A stretch of 44,535 bases of DNA from Legionellaceae bacterium. GTDB lineage: Bacteria > Pseudomonadota > Gammaproteobacteria > Legionellales > Legionellaceae. Positions within the stretch are counted from its first letter, which is position 1, and the number at the start of each line of letters is the position of its first letter. The stretch is taken from positions 1-44,535 of the forward strand of contig JARGNV010000015.1 in assembly GCA_029212465.1 (NCBI GenBank), written 5' to 3'. Below are positions 19,105 to 27,398 of the stretch, in pieces. The position numbers were made by a program, and so were the translations under genes. Under the pieces are notes generated by a model. The model had not been told where the DNA came from. It saw nothing but the letters and a program-made list of their open reading frames with translations, and did no database searches.

Positions 19105-19977
19105 TTAAATTAATGCCAACGTGTGTAATGTGTCTGTCAACGCCGCGTGATATTCTGCAGAAAGTGACGTTAGCGGTAAACGCAACTCATCTTGCACGAG
19201 CCCCATTTTAGCCAAGACCCATTTCACAGGGATTGGATTTGCCTCAACAAATAATTTTTCATGTAACGGCTGTAGAGCAGCATCCAACGCCCTTACTTGC
19301 GTCTCATCTTTTGCAAGCGCTGCATTCACAAGTGCTACCATTTGTTTCGGCGCAACATTTGCAGTTACAGAAATCACACCTTTTGCTCCTTGCAGCATCC
19401 ACTCAGCAGCCGTTGGGTCGTCTCCACTATAAACGTCTAAGCGCCGAGCGCCCCCTTCTAGTAATGTTTTCAAACGTTCAATATCACCTGTTGCTTCTTT
19501 AATGCCAACAATGTTTGAAATTTCAGCTAGGCGTATGGCTGTTTCTGGTAATAGGTCACAGGCTGTTCGTCCCGGAACATTATATAAGATAATAGGAATA
19601 TGTACTGCATCTGCGATTGCCTTATAGTGCTGGTATAAGCCTTCTTGCGTGGGCTTAATGTACGCAGGCGTCATAATTAAAGCCGCATGAGCTCCAAGCT
19701 CCATTGCTTTTGCTGTCAGACAAATACATGCATCAGTTGCATTTGCAGCGGTCCCCGCAATGACGGGCACGCGCTCCTTGGCAGCATCAACCACTGTTTT
19801 AATGACCGTGCACTTTTCGTCGAACGACAAGGTGCCAGACTCACCCGTTGTGCCTGCCGCAACTAAAGCGTGCGTGCCCGCTTGAATATGAAACTCAACC
19901 AAGGCTTCTAGGCGTTCTAAATCTAATACACCATTCCGCATGGGAGTCACCAATGCGACAATGCTTCCTCGAAACAC
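19105..19977 (-). CDS. dapA: 4-hydroxy-tetrahydrodipicolinate synthase
   Basis: DapA condenses pyruvate with aspartate semialdehyde, the first step toward diaminopimelate and lysine. I choose the GTG at 19977 ([13 protein letters not shown]), which lies seven bases after AGGAG. A GTG two codons earlier is too close to that site. The product is 290 aa. Motifs are [21 protein letters not shown] (catalytic Tyr and Arg region) and VGIKEATGD with the Schiff-base Lys. It heads the minus-strand operon and has a good promoter upstream. Confidence 0.97.
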   Translation of the reverse strand: MFRGSIVALVTPMRNGVLDLERLEALVEFHIQAGTHALVAAGTTGESGTLSFDEKCTVIKTVVDAAKERVPVIAGTAANATDACICLTAKAMELGAHAALIMTPAYIKPTQEGLYQHYKAIADAVHIPIILYNVPGRTACDLLPETAIRLAEISNIVGIKEATGDIERLKTLLEGGARRLDVYSGDDPTAAEWMLQGAKGVISVTANVAPKQMVALVNAALAKDETQVRALDAALQPLHEKLFVEANPIPVKWVLAKMGLVQDELRLPLTSLSAEYHAALTDTLHTLALI

Positions 19978-20010
19978 AACCACTCTCCTTAAAGATACAC
20001 CTATTATTTT

Positions 20011-20039
20011 ATCATACCGACTGCACGCTTGCTTCTCAA
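20011..20039 (-). promoter_or_regulatory. Sigma70-type promoter for the dapA-led operon
   Basis: On the minus strand TTGAGA, a 17-base spacer and TATGAT lie about 34 bases before the dapA GTG. This is the best promoter match in the window. Because downstream gaps are short, it may drive transcription from dapA through the mur/fts genes. Confidence 0.65.
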
Positions 20040-20124
20040 TACAAAGCGCCTGAAGTAGGTAAAAAATAACCTGTGTGTATTTTTATACTACAATTAAAGC
20101 AATTAAAAAAGAGGAGAGAAACGC

Positions 20125-20304
20125 ATGAAGCAATTCTTAATGATTGTCTGCTTACTCGGGGCGTCTGCACTCGTTGGATGTGCAACCACTCAAAGCAACC
20201 ATACAACAAACACACAGGCCGATAAAACGGTACATGCAAAACAAACACAAAAAAGTGGCACCTACTTTGGCACCGGTGTTGGTATTGGCGTGATGAGCTT
20301 TTGA
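20125..20304 (+). CDS. Small lipoprotein, 59 aa
   Basis: This short gene starts at the ATG at 20125 after a strong GAGGAGAG ribosome site. It has a lipoprotein signal peptide ending in the lipobox LVGC (Cys19). The mature peptide is about 40 residues, Thr/Gln-rich, and ends in a glycine-rich GTYFGTGVGIGVMSF. The ending resembles many tiny gammaproteobacterial lipoproteins of unknown role. A TATACT at 20084-20089 could be its -10. The gene is divergent from dapA and convergent with manC. Confidence 0.7.
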   Translation: MKQFLMIVCLLGASALVGCATTQSNHTTNTQADKTVHAKQTQKSGTYFGTGVGIGVMSF

Positions 20305-20340
20305 CCGGTCACAATCTCGACCTGCTCGAGCAGGTCGGGA
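20303..20340. repeat. Palindromes between convergent genes (GACCGGTC and CGACCTGCTCGAGCAGGTCG)
   Basis: Bases 20318-20337 form a perfect 20-bp palindrome, extendable to 26 bp with one G-U pair, and 20303-20310 form a perfect 8-bp one overlapping the lipoprotein stop. They lie between the ends of the + strand lipoprotein gene and - strand manC. There is no T-run on either side, so it is not a classical intrinsic terminator. It may still form a 3'-end-stabilising hairpin or a binding site. Confidence 0.6.
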
Positions 20341-20383
20341 CTATCAAACAACCTGTAAAAAGCTCAAGTATCCGTGAGTTTAG

Positions 20384-21817
20384 CTATAGAGCGCCCACTG
20401 CTGTTGTATCACGGGCATAGATATCATCATAACGCGTAATATCATCTTCACCTAAGTACACACCGCTTTGCACTTCAATGACATAAAGCGGTACATCACC
20501 AGGATTGCTTAAACGATGTATCGTTTGCGGTGCAATATATGTCGACTGATTGACATGCAGTTGAAACATCTGCTCACCATTCACAACTGCTGCAACACCC
20601 GCAACAACCACCCAATGCTCAGCACGCTTCTCATGGCGCTGTAACGAAATTTTTGCGCCTGGTTTTAACATCAATCGTTTCACTTTAAAACGCTCCCCCT
20701 CTGCCAACACCTCAAAAGTTCCCCAAGGGCGTTGCGTGCAAAGGTGCGATACAGCAAGCATTTGGTGTTCTGCCTCAAATGCACCCACTAAATCTTTCAC
20801 AGACTCAGAATACTTTTTATCTGCAACCAATACCGCATCACGCGTTGCAACAATAATTTGATCGTGCAAGCCAAGCGCCGTTACTAATGCATGCTCACTA
20901 CTCACAAGGCAGCCTTCACTTTCTTTTACCAGTGCATTCCCACGGAGTACATTGCCATGCGCATCTGCTGCATTTGTCTCCGCGACCGCCGACCAACAAC
21001 CTAAATCATTCCATTCAATATCCATGGGCACAACCACAGCACACGTTGTCTTTTCCATAATTGCATAATCAATAGACTCAGCACGACACTGTGAAAATGC
21101 AGCTTCGTTTAAACGTATATAGTCATGTTGCCCGCTGGACGCTTGATAGGCTTTTTCACTGGCTTCAAATAATGCTGGCTCAAAGCGAGATAACTCTTTA
21201 AGGTATGTGGTTGCACGACACACAAACATACCACTGTTCCAATAAGAAATGCCACTTTCAATATAAGCTGCTGCAAGTTCAAGTGTTGGCTTTTCACGAA
21301 AGTGGGCAACTTTAAAAACGCCCTCGGCCTGCATTGCTCCTACGTCAATATACCCATAGCCTGTTTTGGGACTGCGTGGTTTAACACCAAATGTCACCAT
21401 CGCAGGCGTATGCTGCACAAAGTCTATGGCATGCGCCATGGCTTTACGCCATGGGTCATCATCACCAATCCAATGGTCTGATGGCAAAATGAGTAAAACG
21501 GCATCTTCCCCGCCCACATTCAAAACATGGTGCGCGGCAGCTGCAATTGCAGGCGCGGTATTTCGAGGACAAGGTTCAAGCAAATAAGTTATATCCAACT
21601 CAAGTGCTTTAAGCTGCTCCTGGCATAAAAAATAATGCGCCTCACTCCCAACCAACAGCATTTTTTCATGAGGCACTTGTTTAGCACGTAACGCCGTTTG
21701 CTGAAGTAATGAGCCCTCTCCATGCAATTGTAAAAACTGTTTTGGGAAATCTTTACGTGAGAGCGGCCACAAGCGTGTTCCAGAACCTCCGGCTAAAATT
21801 ACTGGAAAAACCTGCAT
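20384..21817 (-). CDS. manC: Mannose-1-phosphate guanylyltransferase / mannose-6-phosphate isomerase
   Basis: ManC makes GDP-mannose from mannose-1-phosphate, and type II enzymes also isomerise fructose-6-P to mannose-6-P. The 477-aa protein has the nucleotidyltransferase signature ILAGGSGTRLWPLSRKDFPKQF and the C-terminal cupin isomerase domain with GAKISLQRHEKRAEHW and a proper SNPGDVPLYVIEVQSG tail. It is the last gene of the minus-strand sugar cassette, 51 bases after the aminotransferase. No phosphomannomutase (manB) is in the window. Confidence 0.95.
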   Translation of the reverse strand: MQVFPVILAGGSGTRLWPLSRKDFPKQFLQLHGEGSLLQQTALRAKQVPHEKMLLVGSEAHYFLCQEQLKALELDITYLLEPCPRNTAPAIAAAAHHVLNVGGEDAVLLILPSDHWIGDDDPWRKAMAHAIDFVQHTPAMVTFGVKPRSPKTGYGYIDVGAMQAEGVFKVAHFREKPTLELAAAYIESGISYWNSGMFVCRATTYLKELSRFEPALFEASEKAYQASSGQHDYIRLNEAAFSQCRAESIDYAIMEKTTCAVVVPMDIEWNDLGCWSAVAETNAADAHGNVLRGNALVKESEGCLVSSEHALVTALGLHDQIIVATRDAVLVADKKYSESVKDLVGAFEAEHQMLAVSHLCTQRPWGTFEVLAEGERFKVKRLMLKPGAKISLQRHEKRAEHWVVVAGVAAVVNGEQMFQLHVNQSTYIAPQTIHRLSNPGDVPLYVIEVQSGVYLGEDDITRYDDIYARDTTAVGAL

Positions 21818-21868
21818 AATGGAGCATTCCTCGTCTTAAAAAACACGCATAGTGTAACAATGCTTATA

Positions 21869-23074
21869 TCAAACAGGCAACAACTGTTCTGATACTGTTT
21901 TTTTTGTCGCGAGTATCATAACCTCTTGCAACACTTGACACGTATGATGCATTTCATCGTCTGTAAGCGTTGGGTGCGTTAAAAGCATCAGACTTGTTTC
22001 ACCCAATTCATGTGCATGCGGCAGGGCTTTTTCAGGACGAATACCTGTATCATCAAACGCTTTTTCGCGATAAATTTCAGAGCAAGAACCTGTGTAGCAG
22101 GGCACGCCTTTTTCTTGCATGGTATCTAGTATACGCTCTCGATTCCAGCCATCTGAAAGTGCACTCAGCTTCAAAAATACATAGGCTTTATAGGCCGCAT
22201 GCTCAAGATGAGAAGGTACGTTCGGTACGTGTAACCCCGGTAATTTACGCGCGGCTTCCCAAATTTTTTCTGCATTCGCAAGCCTTTTTTCATGCCACAT
22301 CGGCATGCGCTTTAATTGAATCAAACCAATCGCTGCTTGCATTTCAGTCATTCTTAAGTTGGTTCCAAACTGCTCATGCAACCACTTGAACCCTTTCGTT
22401 TTAGGGGCATTAAATACAGCGTCCCACGACTTACCATGATCTTTATAAGACCACATTTTTGACCACAATGCTTTATCATTTGTAGTCACCATACCACCTT
22501 CTCCCCCAGTGGTCATGATTTTATCTTGGCAAAAAGACCATGCAGCAACATGCCCAATAGCGCCGACAGATTGCTTTCGGTAACGCGCCCCATGTGCCTG
22601 CGCACAATCTTCAATGACAAAACAGCTATACTCGTTCGCCAGTGCCATAATATCATCCATTTCACATGGCCAACCTGCAAGATGCACACAAATAATGGCA
22701 CGGGTCTTATCTGACAACATAGGCTTTATGGTATCAGTTGTGATATTTTGTGTATTCGGGTCTATGTCTGCAAAAACAGGCGTTGCACCTGCGGAAATAA
22801 CACAAGAAACAGAAGCAATAAAAGAGCGAGGAGATACTATCACTTCATCTCCTGGTCCAATTCCAAGTCCTTTTAACGCAAGCTCTAACGCTACGGTACC
22901 ATTCATAACCGCAATGGCATGTGACACACCAGCCCATTCAGCAAATGCTTCCTCAAACTGCCGGCATGTCGTACCCGTCCAAGCATTCACTCGATTAGAT
23001 AATAATACGTCTTTTACCGCATTTGCCTCTTCCTCAGTAAAACTTGGCCATGGCGAATAATTTGTATTAAGCAC
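21869..23074 (-). CDS. DegT/DnrJ/EryC1 aminotransferase, WbgX-like (UDP-amino-sugar C4 type)
   Basis: This PLP-dependent enzyme of the sugar aminotransferase family is 401 aa from a GTG at 23074 preceded by AGGGAGAGAG. The N-terminal YSPWPSFTEEEANAVKDVL, VIEDCAQAHGA and the PLP-Lys region SFCQDKIMTTGGEGG (K185) are visible. The sequence style recalls WbgX-type enzymes that aminate a UDP-4-keto-6-deoxy-HexNAc to give FucNAc4N or related sugars. That assignment is from memory of the family. No 4,6-dehydratase for a UDP-HexNAc lies in the window. Next to an acyltransferase, an ACP and a PglC-like transferase, it probably supplies the amine to be acylated. Confidence 0.88.
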   Translation of the reverse strand: MLNTNYSPWPSFTEEEANAVKDVLLSNRVNAWTGTTCRQFEEAFAEWAGVSHAIAVMNGTVALELALKGLGIGPGDEVIVSPRSFIASVSCVISAGATPVFADIDPNTQNITTDTIKPMLSDKTRAIICVHLAGWPCEMDDIMALANEYSCFVIEDCAQAHGARYRKQSVGAIGHVAAWSFCQDKIMTTGGEGGMVTTNDKALWSKMWSYKDHGKSWDAVFNAPKTKGFKWLHEQFGTNLRMTEMQAAIGLIQLKRMPMWHEKRLANAEKIWEAARKLPGLHVPNVPSHLEHAAYKAYVFLKLSALSDGWNRERILDTMQEKGVPCYTGSCSEIYREKAFDDTGIRPEKALPHAHELGETSLMLLTHPTLTDDEMHHTCQVLQEVMILATKKTVSEQLLPV

Positions 23075-23113
23075 AGACTCTCTCCCTTCTCACCACATAA
23101 TTTAAGCAGGCAG

Positions 23114-24088
23114 TTACAACACTGCTTCTAAATCAACAACAATAGCGCCCCACGAGTACCCCACACCAAAGCCAACCAGCATTGCATACTTACAATGCCG
23201 TCCTTTTTTCAGCAGTTCCGTTAACGCTATCGGAATTGTTGAGGAAACTGTATTACCAAACTCACCCAGCTCTAATACAAACTTAGATGCTGGAATATCA
23301 AGTTTTTTTCTTAAAAACTCAAGCATATATGCATTGGCTTGATGAAAAATATATAAATCAATTTGTGCCTCCGCAAGCCCTGAACGTTCCAAGGCTTGCT
23401 CGACAATATCTGGCACCACATCTAAGGTAAAATTAAAAATTTCAGGACCATTCATGACAAGGCCTATTTCTGCAGCATCTGATTTTCTAAGCCCCGAGCC
23501 ATGTGCCATTAAATGTTTGGCCCCCTCGCCATTAGTTCCCAATGCAGCTGGAAAAATAGCCGTTTCTGATGCTCCTCGTGAAATCCAACTTGCAGACGCA
23601 CCATCTCCAAAAATGGTTCGAACACTTTTATCAGTTGGCTGAATATATTTACTGTATGTATCCGCAGTTAATAATAAAACATGCTGTGCTTGCCCCGTTT
23701 CAACTAACCCTTTTGCAAGCGCCAAACCATACACATATCCTGAGCATCCCAAATTAAAATCGAGTGCACCTACGGCCTTAGAACAACCTAAACGTGCTTG
23801 TAAGATACACGCCGTTGTTGGAAGCGGGTAATCGGGGCTTTGTGTACAATACAAAATAAAATCTATTTCTTCCGCAGAAATATTATAGTGTGTAAATAAA
23901 TTTTGGGCCGCCAAAACAGCAAAGTCTGATGCGTACTCATCTACTGCTGCGATATGTCGCTTGTGTATCCCTGTTTTCGCTCCAATCTTTTCAACTGACC
24001 ATTCGGGGAACATTTCAGCCAAATCCGCGTTAGAAACAACGGCTTGAGGCAATGCATATTCAACACCTTTTAAAACCGCATTCACCAT
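23114..24088 (-). CDS. 3-oxoacyl-ACP synthase III-like protein (KAS III)
   Basis: This is a thiolase-fold condensing enzyme of 324 aa from the ATG at 24088 (a GTG directly upstream overlaps the previous stop). The Cys-His-Asn triad is present: C115 in NLGCSGYVYGLALAKG, H249 in IFHQANAYMLEFL and N279 in LGEFGNTVSST. Housekeeping FabH starts fatty-acid synthesis, but this copy sits with a dedicated ACP, an acyltransferase and a sugar aminotransferase. That context suggests it makes a short 3-oxoacyl group, or shuttles an acyl chain, for sugar decoration. The exact acyl substrate cannot be read from the sequence. Confidence 0.88.
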   Translation of the reverse strand: MVNAVLKGVEYALPQAVVSNADLAEMFPEWSVEKIGAKTGIHKRHIAAVDEYASDFAVLAAQNLFTHYNISAEEIDFILYCTQSPDYPLPTTACILQARLGCSKAVGALDFNLGCSGYVYGLALAKGLVETGQAQHVLLLTADTYSKYIQPTDKSVRTIFGDGASASWISRGASETAIFPAALGTNGEGAKHLMAHGSGLRKSDAAEIGLVMNGPEIFNFTLDVVPDIVEQALERSGLAEAQIDLYIFHQANAYMLEFLRKKLDIPASKFVLELGEFGNTVSSTIPIALTELLKKGRHCKYAMLVGFGVGYSWGAIVVDLEAVL

Positions 24089-24090
24089 CA

Positions 24091-24747
24091 CTAGTTTTCC
24101 ATCATGGTTATCGCCGGAGCACCAAAAACCGTATGCTTTGCCTTGGTATCACGTATCACAACAGAACCCGCACCTATTCTTGCAAAAGCATTCACCACTT
24201 TCCCCGGTATAACCGTCGCTAATGCTCCCATAAAAACCGCTTCCTTTAATTGTACAAAACCGCTCACCGCACAATGAGGGCTTAGTGTAGAACCACGTCC
24301 TACATGAGCATCATGCCCAATCACAGTTGAAACATTCAATGTTACAAAATCACTCAGTACGGTATTAGTCGATATAAATGTGTGAGGAAAGGCAATGACA
24401 CCTTTCCCTAGGGATGCCCCTTCACTTACAAAAGCAGAGGGGTGGAGTAAGTTAATAAACTGAGCGCCTTTCTGAAGTAAGTCATCACATACTTTTAATT
24501 TTTGGATTGGATCGCCAATAGCACAAATAAACCTATCATCCGCCTCAGGCAGGTAGTCTGAACAACGACTCAAAACAGGAAATTCTTCTTGTCCATGCCG
24601 CACGACAGACTTTGCATCATCTAAAAAACCTTTAAAAACAAACTCTTTTTCATGAAAGGTCTCTCGAGCAACCGACAACACTTCAGGGCCAAATCCCCCA
24701 CCACCCACAATTACTAGCTTTTTCACAAATGACTCCGGCACATTCAA
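24091..24747 (-). CDS. NeuD/PglD-like hexapeptide sugar O/N-acyltransferase
   Basis: The 218-aa protein has the N-terminal Rossmann-like domain of the NeuD/PglD family (KLVIVGGGGFGPEVLSVARE; FICAIGDP) and a C-terminal left-handed beta-helix. The helix repeats include LGKGVIAFPHTFIS, LNVSTVIGHDAHVGRG, LSPHCAVSGF and IGAGSVVI, ending in KHTVFGAPA. Relatives transfer acetyl groups to sialic acids or to the 4-amino group of UDP-sugars. The catalytic His of the VIGHDAHVG motif is present. Beside an ACP and KAS III, an ACP-carried acyl donor is plausible here. It overlaps the ACP gene by four bases. Confidence 0.85.
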   Translation of the reverse strand: MNVPESFVKKLVIVGGGGFGPEVLSVARETFHEKEFVFKGFLDDAKSVVRHGQEEFPVLSRCSDYLPEADDRFICAIGDPIQKLKVCDDLLQKGAQFINLLHPSAFVSEGASLGKGVIAFPHTFISTNTVLSDFVTLNVSTVIGHDAHVGRGSTLSPHCAVSGFVQLKEAVFMGALATVIPGKVVNAFARIGAGSVVIRDTKAKHTVFGAPAITMMEN

Positions 24748-24974
24748 TGACCATCAACTTTTTGCAGTAACACAATTAAATCATTAATTGTCTCTGCCTC
24801 ATTAATAGTTGTTGGCGCAACTTTCTTCGAAAACTCCTCATTCGCAACAGCAATAAACTCAAGAATGCTAAGTGAATCCCAACTGTCTAGATCTTCCAGT
24901 TGCTCCCCTCCCGACAACGTACCAACCGGTAATTGCAGCAATATATCCATTCTTTCTAACAACTGTGCTGTCAT
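24744..24974 (-). CDS. Acyl carrier protein
   Basis: This acidic four-helix carrier is 76 aa. The phosphopantetheine site is Ser34 in DSWDSLSILEF. It is not the housekeeping acpP, whose motif is usually GADSLDTVE and whose neighbours are fab genes. Here it stands between a sugar-phosphate transferase and a NeuD-like acyltransferase, with a KAS III homolog just beyond. It probably carries the acyl group destined for a surface sugar. Confidence 0.88.
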   Translation of the reverse strand: MTAQLLERMDILLQLPVGTLSGGEQLEDLDSWDSLSILEFIAVANEEFSKKVAPTTINEAETINDLIVLLQKVDGH

Positions 24975-24998
24975 ATTCTCTACTCCTCAAAAATTGAA

Positions 24999-25625
24999 TT
25001 AATCTCTGCTCATTTTGGATATTTCGATGAAGTTAGGCATAGTAGCGTGATCGGCACTTGAAATGTCTTTTTGTCCCAAAACTCTCTTGAATGTCATATA
25101 AAAAATTTTTGCATCCAATTTAAATGTTTGTCTTTTGACATACCAAATATCCAGCTCAAATTTTTCTTCCCACGTTAATGCATTTCTTCCGTTTACTTGA
25201 GCCCACCCTGTAATACCAGGCTTCACCATATGTCGCTGTTTTTGATGGGGCGTGTAATAATCAAGGTAATCTGAGATAAAAGGTCTTGGTCCAACTAAAC
25301 TCATTTGGCCTCGCAACACGTTAAACAAAGCAGGTAACTCATCCAAGCTACTGTTTCTTAAAAACAGCCCAAAAGGTGTTAAACGCTGTTCATCTGGTAA
25401 TAACTGACCTGCTTCATCATAAGCATCCAACATAGTTCGAAACTTCATGATTTTAAAGCGTTTCCCGTCCTTGCCTCCTCGCTCCTGCAAAAAAAAGACG
25501 GGCCCTCCCAACTTTATCCGGATACAAAGCATCAACAGCACAATCAGTGGCAACAAAACAATAACACCCACCAGAGCACACATAAAATCAAGGCTAGGTT
25601 TGACATATCTCTGATAAGTTGTCAC
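24999..25625 (-). CDS. Initiating sugar-phosphate transferase (PglC/WbgY-like)
   Basis: This monotopic phosphoglycosyl transferase starts glycan assembly by moving a sugar-1-phosphate from a UDP-sugar to undecaprenyl phosphate. The 208-aa length matches the short PglC class without extra transmembrane helices. Residues about 12-38 form the membrane re-entrant helix. Later motifs are FKIMKFRTM, the catalytic Asp-Glu in NSSLDELPAL, SLVGPRP and PGITGWAQVNGRN. The context suggests a diamino- or N-acylamino-trideoxy sugar as substrate. Confidence 0.92.
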   Translation of the reverse strand: MTTYQRYVKPSLDFMCALVGVIVLLPLIVLLMLCIRIKLGGPVFFLQERGGKDGKRFKIMKFRTMLDAYDEAGQLLPDEQRLTPFGLFLRNSSLDELPALFNVLRGQMSLVGPRPFISDYLDYYTPHQKQRHMVKPGITGWAQVNGRNALTWEEKFELDIWYVKRQTFKLDAKIFYMTFKRVLGQKDISSADHATMPNFIEISKMSRD

Positions 25626-25664
25626 ATGTACTCCCTTACGGCTATTATATACATACCTACACGT

Positions 25665-26582
25665 TTATCCTGCACAAACTTCTTCGGGAAGAGAAATTGC
25701 TTCTAGCAACCGACTCCACTCAAAAAACTTTTCTTTATCTCCCTTGCATGGTACACACTCTCCAACTTTAATTGCTGTATCCGCATGCTGTTGGCTAGAA
25801 AAACCTAAAATAATCGATGCAACGCTAGGATGTAACAAAGGATATGCCAAAGCTCGCTCTTCCACACCAGATAAATTGAACGGCGTATCTAAACGCTGCA
25901 AAATCGTTTCTTTGTATATATTAGACTCGAGTAACTTGCCGGCAAACAAAGGACGAATTGCTAAAAACCCAAAGTCACCCAACCTTGTTTCTTGAAGCGG
26001 CTTAACCCATTGGCGCTCAGCAAAATTCAAGTAATCTGCAAAACCACTCACGACATCATGCTGGCTTACTGAATTTGCAAAGGAAAGCGAATAGGGGAAA
26101 GACGCAAATGCCCGCACTTTTCCTGCTTTTACTAAACTTGAAAAAGCTGATGTGACCGCTTCAACACACCCTTCAAATTTAGGAATTCGCACTTCATCTA
26201 CATTTTTCTTCTGGCGAAAAAGCCACTGCACAACATCTATCTGCTCAATATTGAGTGCTTTTAATTGTTGATCGACAAGATATACTAATCGAGCGGCTGA
26301 AAAATCAGACTCTTCAAAATGAGGACACGCTAATTTAACCACATGCTTGGTTTTAACGTCCGACCGTTTTTGTTTAAACTTTAAAAAAGTCTCACAAAAA
26401 AACGCGTGTGTTTCATATTCAGAAGAAGTATGAAATGTATTAATGCCTCGATCATATAAATATTCAAGAAATGCAACCGCTTCTCTCAAGCCAGCAAAAC
26501 GATGCGCATAAAAACGCATCGTTCCAAATGTAATAGGACTTAGAGAAACACCCGTTTGACCAAAAGTTCTTTGTTCCATCAT
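25665..26582 (-). CDS. Aldo/keto reductase-fold protein with altered catalytic tetrad
   Basis: The 305-aa protein has the AKR barrel pattern (FGQTGVSLSPITFGTM at the N-terminus, DRGINTF after the second helix, VVKLA, LKALNIEQIDVVQWL). In active AKRs the tetrad is Asp-Tyr-Lys-His. Here Tyr56 and Lys83 align, but the Asp is His51 (GINTFHTSSEY) and the His is missing (IDVVQWLFR). It may be a specialised or non-redox member. The gene overlaps the dioxygenase upstream (ATGATG with TGA) and precedes the sugar-phosphate transferase, so it belongs to the sugar cassette. Confidence 0.8.
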   Translation of the reverse strand: MMEQRTFGQTGVSLSPITFGTMRFYAHRFAGLREAVAFLEYLYDRGINTFHTSSEYETHAFFCETFLKFKQKRSDVKTKHVVKLACPHFEESDFSAARLVYLVDQQLKALNIEQIDVVQWLFRQKKNVDEVRIPKFEGCVEAVTSAFSSLVKAGKVRAFASFPYSLSFANSVSQHDVVSGFADYLNFAERQWVKPLQETRLGDFGFLAIRPLFAGKLLESNIYKETILQRLDTPFNLSGVEERALAYPLLHPSVASIILGFSSQQHADTAIKVGECVPCKGDKEKFFEWSRLLEAISLPEEVCAG

Positions 26583-27364
26583 TTAAAATCTTTTAAGTTA
26601 AGTGACGTTTTAGCGAGATTTCTCACGCCGTAAGCATCAGCCTCAAACGCATTACGACCATGCAACACGTGCTCGTCCAACCACAGTGCTGCCTCACCTG
26701 GCTTTAAATGAAGCGTATGCACACGATCAGAGCCCATTACTTGTGTTTGCAAGTACTGATGAAAAGATTCACACATCTCTTTCACTTCTGCAGGGGCGTT
26801 TGGCGCTATGCGATAGTAATTCCATGTTAAAATAATTCTATCATTATCATCACGCTCAATAATCCTTCTTGTTTTCTCATTTGCCCCATTCTCAAAATCT
26901 CTAGAAAAGCATACCGGTGTTGTAAATAACTGATCCAACAAAATAGGCGCATCTTTTTCCAAATATGCAATGAGCTCATCTCCCGTTACAAAAACTGTCC
27001 CACCACCTACGGGTGCTGCACTAATGCAATACATACACGTTGCATCAGGGGACTCTGCAAGATAAGAACCGTCGGTATGAAGCGGTTGTGCATTTGATGA
27101 TGAACGATAAGCATTTTGTATTGACGGGTCATAACATACATTTGTCCACTTACCACCAACCGTTTTCGATGCTTCAGCTTCTCCTAAGTCAAGACACTCA
27201 CCAATATGTTCTGTTAATTCATGATAAAAATCATCTAAGGCTCCATCTTTGAAGGGAACATCTAGAACATGTACGACATGGTTATCATAAGCAGCATCAG
27301 CCACCATACGCCCGACAACACTTGGCTTCATTGTATCTTTATAAAATAATTGATGTAGCTTCAT
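26579..27364 (-). CDS. TauD/TfdA-family Fe(II)/2-oxoglutarate-dependent dioxygenase homolog
   Basis: The 261-aa protein has the iron-binding facial triad of this superfamily: H96 and D98 in LHTDGSY, and a distal His, probably H235 in LDEHVLHGRNAF. The Arg that would hold 2-oxoglutarate is probably in GVRNLAKTSL. Typical reactions are hydroxylation or oxidative cleavage of small molecules. Its place between a C4-epimerase and an AKR-like gene implies a role in sugar or acyl-group modification. Substrate and product are unknown. Confidence 0.8.
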   Translation of the reverse strand: MKLHQLFYKDTMKPSVVGRMVADAAYDNHVVHVLDVPFKDGALDDFYHELTEHIGECLDLGEAEASKTVGGKWTNVCYDPSIQNAYRSSSNAQPLHTDGSYLAESPDATCMYCISAAPVGGGTVFVTGDELIAYLEKDAPILLDQLFTTPVCFSRDFENGANEKTRRIIERDDNDRIILTWNYYRIAPNAPAEVKEMCESFHQYLQTQVMGSDRVHTLHLKPGEAALWLDEHVLHGRNAFEADAYGVRNLAKTSLNLKDFK

Positions 27365-27398
27365 CAGAATACTCCTCCATAATAAATAGCCAATGCCA

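Noticed and set aside
20318-20340. Classical intrinsic terminator after the small lipoprotein gene or manC
   Set aside because: The hairpin is strong but no T-run follows on either strand, so it is reported as a palindrome only.
24744-24974. Housekeeping fatty-acid acpP with fabH (23114-24088)
   Set aside because: No other fab, plsX or rpmF genes are nearby, and both genes sit inside a sugar-modification operon, so a dedicated role is more likely. This rests on context, not on a measured phylogeny.
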